Shown in pieces: positions 14,399 through 21,805 of a stretch of 64,000 bases of DNA. The position numbers and the translations under genes were made by a program. The notes under the pieces were generated by a model. That model did no database searches. It worked only from the letters and a program-made list of their open reading frames with translations, and had not been told where the DNA came from. Source of the stretch: Actinoplanes italicus (lineage in GTDB: Bacteria > Actinomycetota > Actinomycetes > Mycobacteriales > Micromonosporaceae); the NCBI RefSeq assembly GCF_003001815.1, contig NZ_PVMZ01000020.1, forward strand, positions 124,001 to 188,000. Direction: 5' to 3'. The first letter of the stretch is position 1; each line of letters opens with the position of its first letter.

Positions 14399-15985
14399 AT
14401 GCGAAGAATCCTGGCGGCCACCATCGCCGCCTCCGTCGGTCTTCTGATCGGCGCCGGGACGGTCCCGGTCGCGGCCACCGCGAAGACCGCCGGCTACAAC
14501 CCGCCGGCCATCGACTGGGGCACCTGCACGCGCCCCAGCCTCCAGGCGCGTGGCGCGCAGTGCGGTTTCCTGGTGGTCCCGCTCGACTACCGCAAGCCGT
14601 CCGGCACGAAGATCAAGATCGCGGTGTCACGGATCAAGCACAAGTCGAGTGACGCCGCGTACCAGGGCGTCATGCTCACCAACCCGGGTGGTCCCGGCGG
14701 TTCCGGCCTCGGCCTCGCGACGCTCGGCGAGGCCGTGCCGAACGGCGCCGGCGAGTTCTACGACTGGATCGGCTTCGACCCGCGCGGCGTCGGCTCGAGT
14801 GTTCCGGCCCTCACCTGCGACCCGGACTACGCGGGTTACAACCGGCCGTTCTACGTGCCGGTCACCCGTCAGCTGGAGAAGACCTGGCTGGCCAAGGCCA
14901 AGGGGTACGCGAAGGCGTGCGACGCCGCGGGCGGCGCGCTGCTGGACCATCTCAAGACCACCGACACGGTCGCCGACGTGGAGAGCCTGCGCAAGGCCCT
15001 CGGCGTCTCGCAGATCAACTACTACGGCTTCTCGTACGGCACCTACCTCGGCCAGGTCTACGCGACGCTGCACCCGGAGCGGGTCCGCCGGTTCGTCTTC
15101 GACGGCGTCGTCAACCCCGAGCGGGTCTGGTACGCCGCGAACCTGGACCAGGACATCCAGTTCGACAAGAACATGGACGTCTACTTCGGCTGGATCGCGA
15201 AGAACGACGCCACCTATCACCTGGGCACCACGGCCAAGGCGGTGAAGCAGAAGTACTACTCGACGCTGTACTCGCTGATCCGCAACCCGGCGGCCGGCAA
15301 GATCGGCCCGGACGAGTGGAACGACATCTTCGTCTCGGCCGGCTACTACGTCTACGGCTGGGAGGGCGTCGCCGAAGCCTTCGCCGCGTGGGTCAACGAC
15401 AAGGACCCGGCCCCGTTGCTCGACAATTACGCCGAGCCCGGCGCGCCCGGTTCCGACAATGGCTACGCCGTTTATCTGGGCGTCCAGTGCACCGATGTGC
15501 AGTGGCCGCAGAGCTGGTCGAAGTGGAAGCGGGACAACTGGGCGATCCACGCCAGGCACCCGTTCATCACCTGGAACAACGCCTGGTACAACGCGCCCTG
15601 TCTCAACTGGGGCGCCAAGGCGGGCAAGCCTGTGGAGATCAACGGCAAGAAGTCGCCGCCCATCCTGCTGATCGCCGAGACCAACGACGCGGCCACGCCG
15701 TACTCGGGGGCACTCGAGGTCCGCAAGCGGTTCCCGCGCTCGGTGCTCATCGAGGGCGTCGGCGGCACCACCCACTCCGGTTCGCTGAGCGGGATTGCCT
15801 GCACCGACGACACGATCGCCACTTACCTGACCACCGGCGAGCTGCCGGACCGGGTGCGCGGCAACCGTTCCGACAAGCGGTGCGACCCGGTTCCGCAGCC
15901 GGATCCGACCGCTGCCACGGCGTTCTCCGCAAAGACCGCCGGCAATGCGAGGGCTGAGCTTCGCGACGTGATCGGCGTTCGCTGA
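14399..15985 (+). CDS. Secreted tripeptidyl aminopeptidase-like alpha/beta hydrolase (TAP/SlpD-like)
   Basis: The 528-residue product starts with a Sec signal (MRRILAATIAASVGLLIGAG) and has a serine hydrolase core. The oxyanion loop is NPGGPGGSG, the nucleophile elbow GFSYGT, the acid in AETNDAATP and the His in GTTHSGS. A helical cap lies between and the C-terminal TAP-like region follows the acid. This matches the Streptomyces tripeptidyl aminopeptidases, which trim tripeptides from secreted proteins. The ribosome site AAGG lies a few bases before the ATG. It is divergent from the secreted M28 aminopeptidase, so the pair probably acts together on extracellular protein. Confidence 0.88.
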   Translation: MRRILAATIAASVGLLIGAGTVPVAATAKTAGYNPPAIDWGTCTRPSLQARGAQCGFLVVPLDYRKPSGTKIKIAVSRIKHKSSDAAYQGVMLTNPGGPGGSGLGLATLGEAVPNGAGEFYDWIGFDPRGVGSSVPALTCDPDYAGYNRPFYVPVTRQLEKTWLAKAKGYAKACDAAGGALLDHLKTTDTVADVESLRKALGVSQINYYGFSYGTYLGQVYATLHPERVRRFVFDGVVNPERVWYAANLDQDIQFDKNMDVYFGWIAKNDATYHLGTTAKAVKQKYYSTLYSLIRNPAAGKIGPDEWNDIFVSAGYYVYGWEGVAEAFAAWVNDKDPAPLLDNYAEPGAPGSDNGYAVYLGVQCTDVQWPQSWSKWKRDNWAIHARHPFITWNNAWYNAPCLNWGAKAGKPVEINGKKSPPILLIAETNDAATPYSGALEVRKRFPRSVLIEGVGGTTHSGSLSGIACTDDTIATYLTTGELPDRVRGNRSDKRCDPVPQPDPTAATAFSAKTAGNARAELRDVIGVR

Positions 15986-15995
15986 TCGATCAAAG

Positions 15996-16035
15996 AAAGA
16001 GCTCGGTCATCCGTACGAGATGACCGAGCTCTTTT
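15996..16035. terminator. Bidirectional intrinsic terminator
   Basis: A 15-bp stem (AAAGAGCTCGGTCAT paired with ATGACCGAGCTCTTT) with a 9-nt loop, an A-run on the left and TTTT on the right, lies between the convergent hydrolase and ABC import operon. It has the structure of a textbook two-way terminator and is the clearest one in the window. Confidence 0.92.
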
Positions 16036-16046
16036 GTTTTGTCGTC

Positions 16047-16823
16047 CTATTGCCCGGCGTTACGTTTCGCCGCCTGGATCTGCTCGTAGACTCTGGTCCG
16101 CAGCGCGATGAAGGCCGGGTCGGCCCGGGTCGTCAGCTGGTCGCGCGCCTCCGGCAGGTCGATGATCAGCTCGTCCTGCACCACGGTCGGCGAGGACGAC
16201 AGCATCACCACCCGCTGACCCAGGTACACCGACTCGTCGATGTCGTGCGTGACGAACAGGATGGTCACGCCGAGCCGCTTCCACAGCTGCCGGACCAGGT
16301 CCTCCAGGTCGGCGCGGGTCTGCGCGTCGACCGCCGCGAACGGCTCGTCCATGAGCAGCGTCTGCGGCTCGTAGGCGACCGCCCGCGCGATGGCGACACG
16401 CTGCTGCATGCCGCCGGAGAGCTGCCAGGGGTACGCCGACTCGGAACCGGTCAGCCCGACCGCGTCCAGCGATTGTTCCACCAGCTCGGCCCGGCGCGCC
16501 TTCGCCACCTTCTTCTGTTTGAGCGGCAGCTCCACGTTGTCGCGCACGTTCATCCAGGGGAACAGGCTGCGCCCGTACTCCTGGAAGACCACCGCCATGC
16601 CCGGCGGCGGCCCGTCGACCGCCTTGCCGTCGACCCGCACGTCCCCGGAGGTCGGGTCGAGCAGGCCGGAGACGCAGCGCAGCAGGGTCGTCTTGCCGCA
16701 GCCGGACGGCCCGACCAGGCAGACCAGGTCGCCGTTCTCCACGGTGAAGGTGAGATCGCGCAGCGCCTCCACCTCGCGGGTGCCGGTCCTGTAGACCTTC
16801 CGCAGTCCTTTGACTTCGAGCAT
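16047..16823 (-). CDS. Nitrate/sulfonate/taurine-type ABC importer ATP-binding protein
   Basis: The 258-residue ATPase has Walker A GPSGCGKT, Q-loop VVFQEYGRSLFPW, signature LSGGMQQR, Walker B TLLMDEPFAAVD and the H-loop VTHDIDES. The FPWMNVRDNV segment is typical of the SsuB/TauB/NrtD branch. It is the last gene of a four-gene minus-strand operon: binding protein, permease, permease, ATPase. The substrate is probably a small organic anion such as a sulfonate, or a pyrimidine-like compound, but the sequence alone does not decide it. Confidence 0.9.
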   Translation of the reverse strand: MLEVKGLRKVYRTGTREVEALRDLTFTVENGDLVCLVGPSGCGKTTLLRCVSGLLDPTSGDVRVDGKAVDGPPPGMAVVFQEYGRSLFPWMNVRDNVELPLKQKKVAKARRAELVEQSLDAVGLTGSESAYPWQLSGGMQQRVAIARAVAYEPQTLLMDEPFAAVDAQTRADLEDLVRQLWKRLGVTILFVTHDIDESVYLGQRVVMLSSSPTVVQDELIIDLPEARDQLTTRADPAFIALRTRVYEQIQAAKRNAGQ

Positions 16824-16832
16824 GACCGCCCC

Positions 16833-17606
16833 CTAGCCGGCGCGCTGCGCCGCGCGCAGGCCCTCGTACCACCGCAACGCCCGCCGCTCGGCGAGCCGGA
16901 AGAGCAGCGACAGCCCGAAACCGAGCAGGCCGAGCAGGATGATCCCGCTCCACATCTCGGGGATCGCGAAGCTGCGCTGGAACTGCACGATGGTGAAGCC
17001 GAGACCGTTGCTGGCCGCGAACATCTCGCTGATCACCATCAGGATGATCGCGATGGACAGCGCCTGGCGCAGTCCGGCCGCGATCTGCGGGCTGGCCGAC
17101 GGCAGCACCACGTGCGTGATCCGGGCGGTGCCGTTCACCCCGTACGAGCGTGCCGTCTCCAGGACCACGCTGTCCACCGCGCGGACGCCCTCCACCGTGT
17201 TCAGCAGGATCGGCCAGATGCACCCGAACACGATGACGGTCACCTTCATGCCGTTCCCGATGCCGGCGAACAGCATGATCACCGGTACGAGCACCGGCGG
17301 CGGGATGGCCCGGAAGAACTCCAGGACCGGCTCCACCGTGGCGCGCAGCCGGCGGTTGAGGCCGATCGCCACACCGGCGCCGACACCGATCAGAGCGGCC
17401 AGCAGGTAGCCCGCGAACAGGCGCAGCAGGCTCGGCAGCACGTCGGCCCGGATCCGGTCGAGCTGCCAGGTGTCGCCGAACGCCGTGAGGATCTTGCTGA
17501 GCGGCGGCGAGTAGAAGTTCTCGCTGCCGGCGCTCAGCACGTACCAGCCGGCGAACAGGATGAGCGGCAGCGCGACCACGGTTCCTGCTCTCTTGAGGAC
17601 CCCCAT
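16833..17606 (-). CDS. ABC importer permease (SsuC/TauC type)
   Basis: A 257-residue permease with about six helices and the BPD_transp_1 EAA-like loop (LETARSYGVNGTARITHVVL). The ATG overlaps the TGA of the upstream permease by one base (TGATG), implying coupled translation. It and its paralogue upstream would form a heterodimeric channel energised by the downstream ATPase. The ATPase starts 9 bp after this stop. Confidence 0.9.
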   Translation of the reverse strand: MGVLKRAGTVVALPLILFAGWYVLSAGSENFYSPPLSKILTAFGDTWQLDRIRADVLPSLLRLFAGYLLAALIGVGAGVAIGLNRRLRATVEPVLEFFRAIPPPVLVPVIMLFAGIGNGMKVTVIVFGCIWPILLNTVEGVRAVDSVVLETARSYGVNGTARITHVVLPSASPQIAAGLRQALSIAIILMVISEMFAASNGLGFTIVQFQRSFAIPEMWSGIILLGLLGFGLSLLFRLAERRALRWYEGLRAAQRAG

Positions 17607-18409
17607 CAGACGGTCACCTCGCCCCGTACGGACTGGTGCCAGGCGAGCAGGCGGCGCTCGCCGGTACGAGCCAGCAGGTTGATCAGGACACCGAGGATGC
17701 CGGTCACGACGACAAGGGCGTACATGGTGGGCACCGCGTCGGACGACTGCGCGACCGCGATCGCCTGGCCGAGGCCGGGCGAGCCGATCACCAGCTCGGC
17801 GGTGATCGCCAGGACCAGGGCCACCGAGGCGGCCAGCCGCACACCGGTGAACACGTAGGGCAGGGCGGTCGGCCAGAGCACGTGCCGGATCCGGGCCCAC
17901 GCCGAGAACCGGAAGCTGCGGGCGGTCTCGAAGGCGACCGGGTCCACGTCGGCGACCCCGTAGAGCACCTGGACCAGCACCTGCCAGAACGAGGCGTAGA
18001 CGACCAGCAGCAGGGTCGACTCGATCGCGGTGCCGAACATCAGCACCGCGAGCGGGATGAGCGCCACCGAGGGGATCGGACGCAGGAACTCGATCGTCGA
18101 GGCGGTCAGCGCCCGCAGCACCGGCACCGAGCCGATCACCAGGCCGGCCAGCACCCCGGCGCCGACCGCGATGGCCAGGCCGATCGCCCAGGCGACCAGG
18201 GTGTCCGACAGCGCGGTCCAGAACGCCGGGTCGCCCGCCTCGTCGGCCAGGGCGGCCGCGATCGTGCTGGTCGGCGGCAGGTACTTCTCGTCGACCAGCC
18301 CGAGGCGCGGCACCAGTTCGAGAATGAGGAGCAACCCGGCCAGGCCGGCCACCCCGAGCAGTACGGGGTTGCCGGCCTGGACCGAGGAGCCACGGCGGGC
18401 CGTCGTCAC
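17606..18409 (-). CDS. ABC importer permease (SsuC/TauC type), paralogue
   Basis: A 267-residue permease with six predicted helices and the coupling loop FETARSFRFSAWARIRHVLW. It starts at a GTG that overlaps the stop of the binding-protein gene (GTGA). Two different permeases in one such operon are less usual than one, and suggest a heterodimer. The two share the loop pattern but differ elsewhere, so the duplication is old. Confidence 0.88.
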   Translation of the reverse strand: MTTARRGSSVQAGNPVLLGVAGLAGLLLILELVPRLGLVDEKYLPPTSTIAAALADEAGDPAFWTALSDTLVAWAIGLAIAVGAGVLAGLVIGSVPVLRALTASTIEFLRPIPSVALIPLAVLMFGTAIESTLLLVVYASFWQVLVQVLYGVADVDPVAFETARSFRFSAWARIRHVLWPTALPYVFTGVRLAASVALVLAITAELVIGSPGLGQAIAVAQSSDAVPTMYALVVVTGILGVLINLLARTGERRLLAWHQSVRGEVTV

Positions 18410-19365
18410 GGCAGGAGTTTCGCCAGGTCCGGGGTGCCGCTGAAGATGCCGTCCTTCTCACCGAGGGCGATCAGCGTCTGCAGCGACGCCTCGTTGATCT
18501 GAGCCGGCCACTTCGGCAGCACGAGCGACGCGCGGAGCTTCTCGTCGATCTTGGTGTAGGTGCCGAGGATCGCGCGGACCTCGTCCGGGTGGGAGTCGGC
18601 GTAGGTGAGCGACTCGTTCATCGCCTCGGTGAAGCGCTTGACCAGGTCGGGGTTGTCGGCGATCAGCTTCTGCGAGGTGAAGTAGGCGGCCACGGTGAGG
18701 TTCGGCGCGACGTCGACGTAGGTCGAGGCGATCTCGCGGCCACCGGCGGCCTTGATGGTGGACAGCTGCGGCTCGACCACCCACGCGGCCTCGACCTCGC
18801 CCTTGTCCAGCGCGGCGGGCATGTTCGGGAAGGGCATCTCGACGAAGTTCACCGACGCCGGGTCGCCGCCGGCCTTGCGGATCGTCTCGCGGGTGGCGGT
18901 GTCGCCGATGTTCTTCAGGGTGTTCACCGAGATCTTCTTGCCCGCGAGGTCCTTGGGCGTCTTGATCGGGCTGTCGCCCTTGACCACCACGGCACCGAAG
19001 TCCTTGCCGGCCTCACCGGTCGACGCGACGCCCGCGGCCACGACCTTGAGTGGCAGGCCCTTGGTCTGTGCGATCAGCAGCGAGGTGAAGTTGCTGAAGC
19101 CGAACTGGGTCTCGTTGCTCGTCACGCCCGGCACGATGGCCGCGCCGCCCGACGCGACCTCGAGGGTCAGCCCGATGTTGCGGTTCTTGAAGAAGCCCTT
19201 CTGCTGGCCCAGGTAGATCGGAGCCACGTCGACGATCGGGATGACACCGACCTTGACCTGGTCGACACCGCCCTCCCCGGTCGTGCCGCCGCCGGAATCG
19301 GAACTGCAGCCCACCAGGGAGCCGGCGAGCACGGCCGCCGCGAGCCCCGCGAGAAGACGCCGCAT
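18406..19365 (-). CDS. ABC importer substrate-binding lipoprotein (NMT1/SsuA-like)
   Basis: The ATG at 19365 with GAAGGAG gives a lipoprotein signal (MRRLLAGLAAAVLAGSLVGC, lipobox SLVGC) and a 319-residue protein. VGVIPIVDVAPIYLGQQKGF and the GGAAIVPGVTSNETQFGFS segment mark the NMT1/OMP-thiamine/ABC-aliphatic-sulfonate binding fold. It should capture the substrate outside the membrane and deliver it to the two permeases encoded next. It is the first gene of the operon and is divergent from an IclR regulator. Confidence 0.9.
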   Translation of the reverse strand: MRRLLAGLAAAVLAGSLVGCSSDSGGGTTGEGGVDQVKVGVIPIVDVAPIYLGQQKGFFKNRNIGLTLEVASGGAAIVPGVTSNETQFGFSNFTSLLIAQTKGLPLKVVAAGVASTGEAGKDFGAVVVKGDSPIKTPKDLAGKKISVNTLKNIGDTATRETIRKAGGDPASVNFVEMPFPNMPAALDKGEVEAAWVVEPQLSTIKAAGGREIASTYVDVAPNLTVAAYFTSQKLIADNPDLVKRFTEAMNESLTYADSHPDEVRAILGTYTKIDEKLRASLVLPKWPAQINEASLQTLIALGEKDGIFSGTPDLAKLLP

Positions 19366-19403
19366 ATTTACTCCTTCGAAATCTGTGCGCATGACGAACG
19401 TGA

Positions 19404-19418
19404 GTTCTCATGGAGAAC
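19404..19418. promoter_or_regulatory. Candidate IclR operator GTTCTC-ATG-GAGAAC
   Basis: A perfect 6-bp inverted repeat with 3-bp spacer lies between the importer operon and the divergent IclR gene, 39 bp from the binding-protein start. Position and symmetry fit an operator of the adjacent regulator that controls both directions. Confidence 0.55.
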
Positions 19419-19465
19419 GCTATGATGTGCCCCGTGTCACGTCAACGACGGGGTTCGATCATCTG

Positions 19466-20248
19466 ATGCCGCGCGAACCGTACTACGTCCAGTCGCTGGA
19501 ACGGGGACTCGCTGTCATACGCGCGTTCGACGCTCAGCACGCTGAACTCACGCTCAGTGACGTGGCCCGTCTCTGCGGGCTCACCCGTGCCGCCGCCCGG
19601 CGCTTCCTGCTCACACTGACCGACCTCGGCTACGTCCGCACCGACGGGCGGCTGTTCTCGCTGGCACCGCGTGTGCTGGAGCTCGGGTATTCGTACCTGT
19701 CGAGCATCTCGCTGCCCGAGGTCGCCGAGCCACACCTGGAACGCCTGGTCGCCGAGGTGCGCGAGTCGTCGTCGATGTCGGTGCTCGACGGTGACGATAT
19801 TGTCTATGTCGCCCGTGTCCCGACAAGTAGGATCATGCGGGTCGCGATCAACGTCGGCACCCGGTTCCCGGCGTACGCCACCTCGATGGGCCGCGTGATG
19901 CTCGCCGGACTACCCGAGTCCGAGCTCGAGGCCTACCTGCGCCGGGCCCGCCTCGACCGGCTCACCGACCGGACCATCTGCGCCCCGGAGACCCTGCGCG
20001 CCGAGCTCGCCCAGGTCCGCCTGCAGGGCCACTCGATCGTCGACCAGGAACTCGAGGAGGGCCTGCGGGCCATCGCCGCACCGATCCGGGACCGCGGCGG
20101 AGCCGTCACCGGTGCGGTCAACGTCTCGGTGCACGCCGCCCGCGCCACCGTCGACGACATCCGCGACCGCATCCTGCCGCCGCTGCTCGCCGCGACCGCC
20201 GCCATCGAGGCCGACCTGCGGATCGCGTCCCGGCGCACCGTCCGGTGA
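19466..20248 (+). CDS. IclR-family transcriptional regulator (PcaR/PobR-like)
   Basis: The product has the N-terminal winged helix (YYVQSLERGLAVIRAF to LTDLGYVRTDGR) and the C-terminal IclR effector domain with VYVARVPTSRIMRVAINVGT and GHSIVDQELEEGLRAIAAPI. That layout is typical of the PcaR/PobR group, which respond to aromatic acids. The ATG at 19466 has no good ribosome site; an in-frame GTG at 19427, 11 bp after GGAG, is an alternative that adds 13 residues. It is divergent from the ABC importer operon and most likely controls it, perhaps in response to the imported compound. Confidence 0.85.
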   Translation: MPREPYYVQSLERGLAVIRAFDAQHAELTLSDVARLCGLTRAAARRFLLTLTDLGYVRTDGRLFSLAPRVLELGYSYLSSISLPEVAEPHLERLVAEVRESSSMSVLDGDDIVYVARVPTSRIMRVAINVGTRFPAYATSMGRVMLAGLPESELEAYLRRARLDRLTDRTICAPETLRAELAQVRLQGHSIVDQELEEGLRAIAAPIRDRGGAVTGAVNVSVHAARATVDDIRDRILPPLLAATAAIEADLRIASRRTVR

Positions 20249-20252
20249 CGTT

Positions 20253-21707
20253 TCAGGCCACCGCGGCGCTGTCGTATTCGTGGTGCACGTAGGCGGATCC
20301 CGGGACGCGCTTGGCGGCGTACATCGTGGTGTCCGCCGTGCGCAGCAGCTCCGCCGGGTCGTCGCCCGCCGTGCCGCCGCCGATGCCGATGCTCGCCCGC
20401 ACGTGCAACGACCGGTCGCCCACCAGCACCGGCTCGCGCAGCCCGTCCAGCACCCGCCGCGCCACCGCGGACGCCTCCTCACACGCCGAACCCGGCAGGA
20501 CCAGCACGAACTCGTCCCCGCCGAGCCGCGCCGCGGTGTCACCCGGACCGACCGCCGCACTCAGCGCCGCCCCCGCCCGGGTCAGCAGCAGGTCGCCCGC
20601 CTCGTGGCCGTACGTGTCGTTGATCTCCTTGAAGCCGTCCAGGTCCAGCATTGCCACATGCGTGGTCCCGGGCGCACGCAGCGCCTCCTCCAACCGCCGC
20701 TGGAACAGCGCCCGGTTCGCCAGCCCGGTCAGCGCGTCGTGCGACGCGGCGTGATCCAGCCGCTCGACCAGCCGGGCGTTCTCCCGCAGCGCCGTCATCT
20801 GCCGGTAGACGACCACCCCGGTCAGCGCCACCGCGGTGAACGCCACCGCCACCATGTCGTCCGAACCCCGCCAGGCGGTCACCAGCAGCAGCCCGTCGAC
20901 CGCCGCGACCGCGGCGTAGGGCAGCACGCTGTACGGACGCTTGCGGAACCTCACCCGGGGCACGTCCCGCCACTGCGCCTCGGCCGCCTTCGCGGCGAAC
21001 CACATCACCAGCGGGATCTCCAATTGCGCCACGAACAGCCGATCCCCGGTCGCCGCCAGCAGCGGTTGCAGCATCGGCGTCAGCGCGCCCACCGTCGCGG
21101 CCGCGGCCAGCAGCCGCAACCCGCGCCCGTCGATCGCCGAGTGGCTCGACATCACGGCCTTGGCCAGGGCGAACACCGTCAGGCCGGTGAGCACCGTGAG
21201 CACCAGCGAGACCAGTACCTGCGGTGTCGTCCCGGCCCGCAACGCCTCACGGGTGCCGAAATGCCAGCCGAACACCGCCGCGGCCAGCGCCACCGATCCG
21301 GCGTCGAGAGCGACCAGAGCACCGGCCCCCGGCCGTTCCCCGCCACTGGGCAGCCGGATCAGCGCATGGATCACCCCGAGCAGGGCCAGGCCACCGAAGA
21401 TCAACGTCAAGGGATGGGTGTACGAGGTGCGCGCGCCCGGATGCGTCAGAACATCCACGGCCTGTGTCGCCTGGCTCACGGTCACCACCACCGGGACCGG
21501 GGTCAGCCGCTTCCAGAACGCGACGGTCGGCGCCGGCAGTCCCGGATTCCGCGAGACCGACCGGAAAGCGGCCGCGACCAGCAGCCCGGACACCGGGATC
21601 GGCGCCCACAGCAGCCAGGCCGGCCCGACCGGCGCGATCACTGTGACCGCGAACCATGCCGCCGCCACGATGAGAACCACAAGGCAAACCCGGCTGTACC
21701 TGTTCAC
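20253..21707 (-). CDS. Membrane diguanylate cyclase (GGDEF)
   Basis: The GTG at 21707 follows GGGAGAGA. The first ~310 residues hold about eight to ten hydrophobic helices, then DHAASHDALTGLANRALFQR starts the GGDEF domain with active-site RLGGDEF. All substrate-binding landmarks are present (DLDGFKEINDTYGH), so c-di-GMP synthesis is expected. The inhibitory I-site, RxxD five residues upstream, reads GPGD here, so product inhibition is probably lost. No EAL domain is present. It is divergent from a GGDEF-EAL gene, suggesting paired control of c-di-GMP. Confidence 0.88.
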   Translation of the reverse strand: MNRYSRVCLVVLIVAAAWFAVTVIAPVGPAWLLWAPIPVSGLLVAAAFRSVSRNPGLPAPTVAFWKRLTPVPVVVTVSQATQAVDVLTHPGARTSYTHPLTLIFGGLALLGVIHALIRLPSGGERPGAGALVALDAGSVALAAAVFGWHFGTREALRAGTTPQVLVSLVLTVLTGLTVFALAKAVMSSHSAIDGRGLRLLAAAATVGALTPMLQPLLAATGDRLFVAQLEIPLVMWFAAKAAEAQWRDVPRVRFRKRPYSVLPYAAVAAVDGLLLVTAWRGSDDMVAVAFTAVALTGVVVYRQMTALRENARLVERLDHAASHDALTGLANRALFQRRLEEALRAPGTTHVAMLDLDGFKEINDTYGHEAGDLLLTRAGAALSAAVGPGDTAARLGGDEFVLVLPGSACEEASAVARRVLDGLREPVLVGDRSLHVRASIGIGGGTAGDDPAELLRTADTTMYAAKRVPGSAYVHHEYDSAAVA

Positions 21708-21805
21708 TCTCTCCCGCTCCCCGCGAACCGTCGGACGACAGATCGGCTGAGGTCGGAGTGAACTGAGTGCTCAATCTCCCAGCTCCGCGACCGAATTAGC
21801 CCTAT

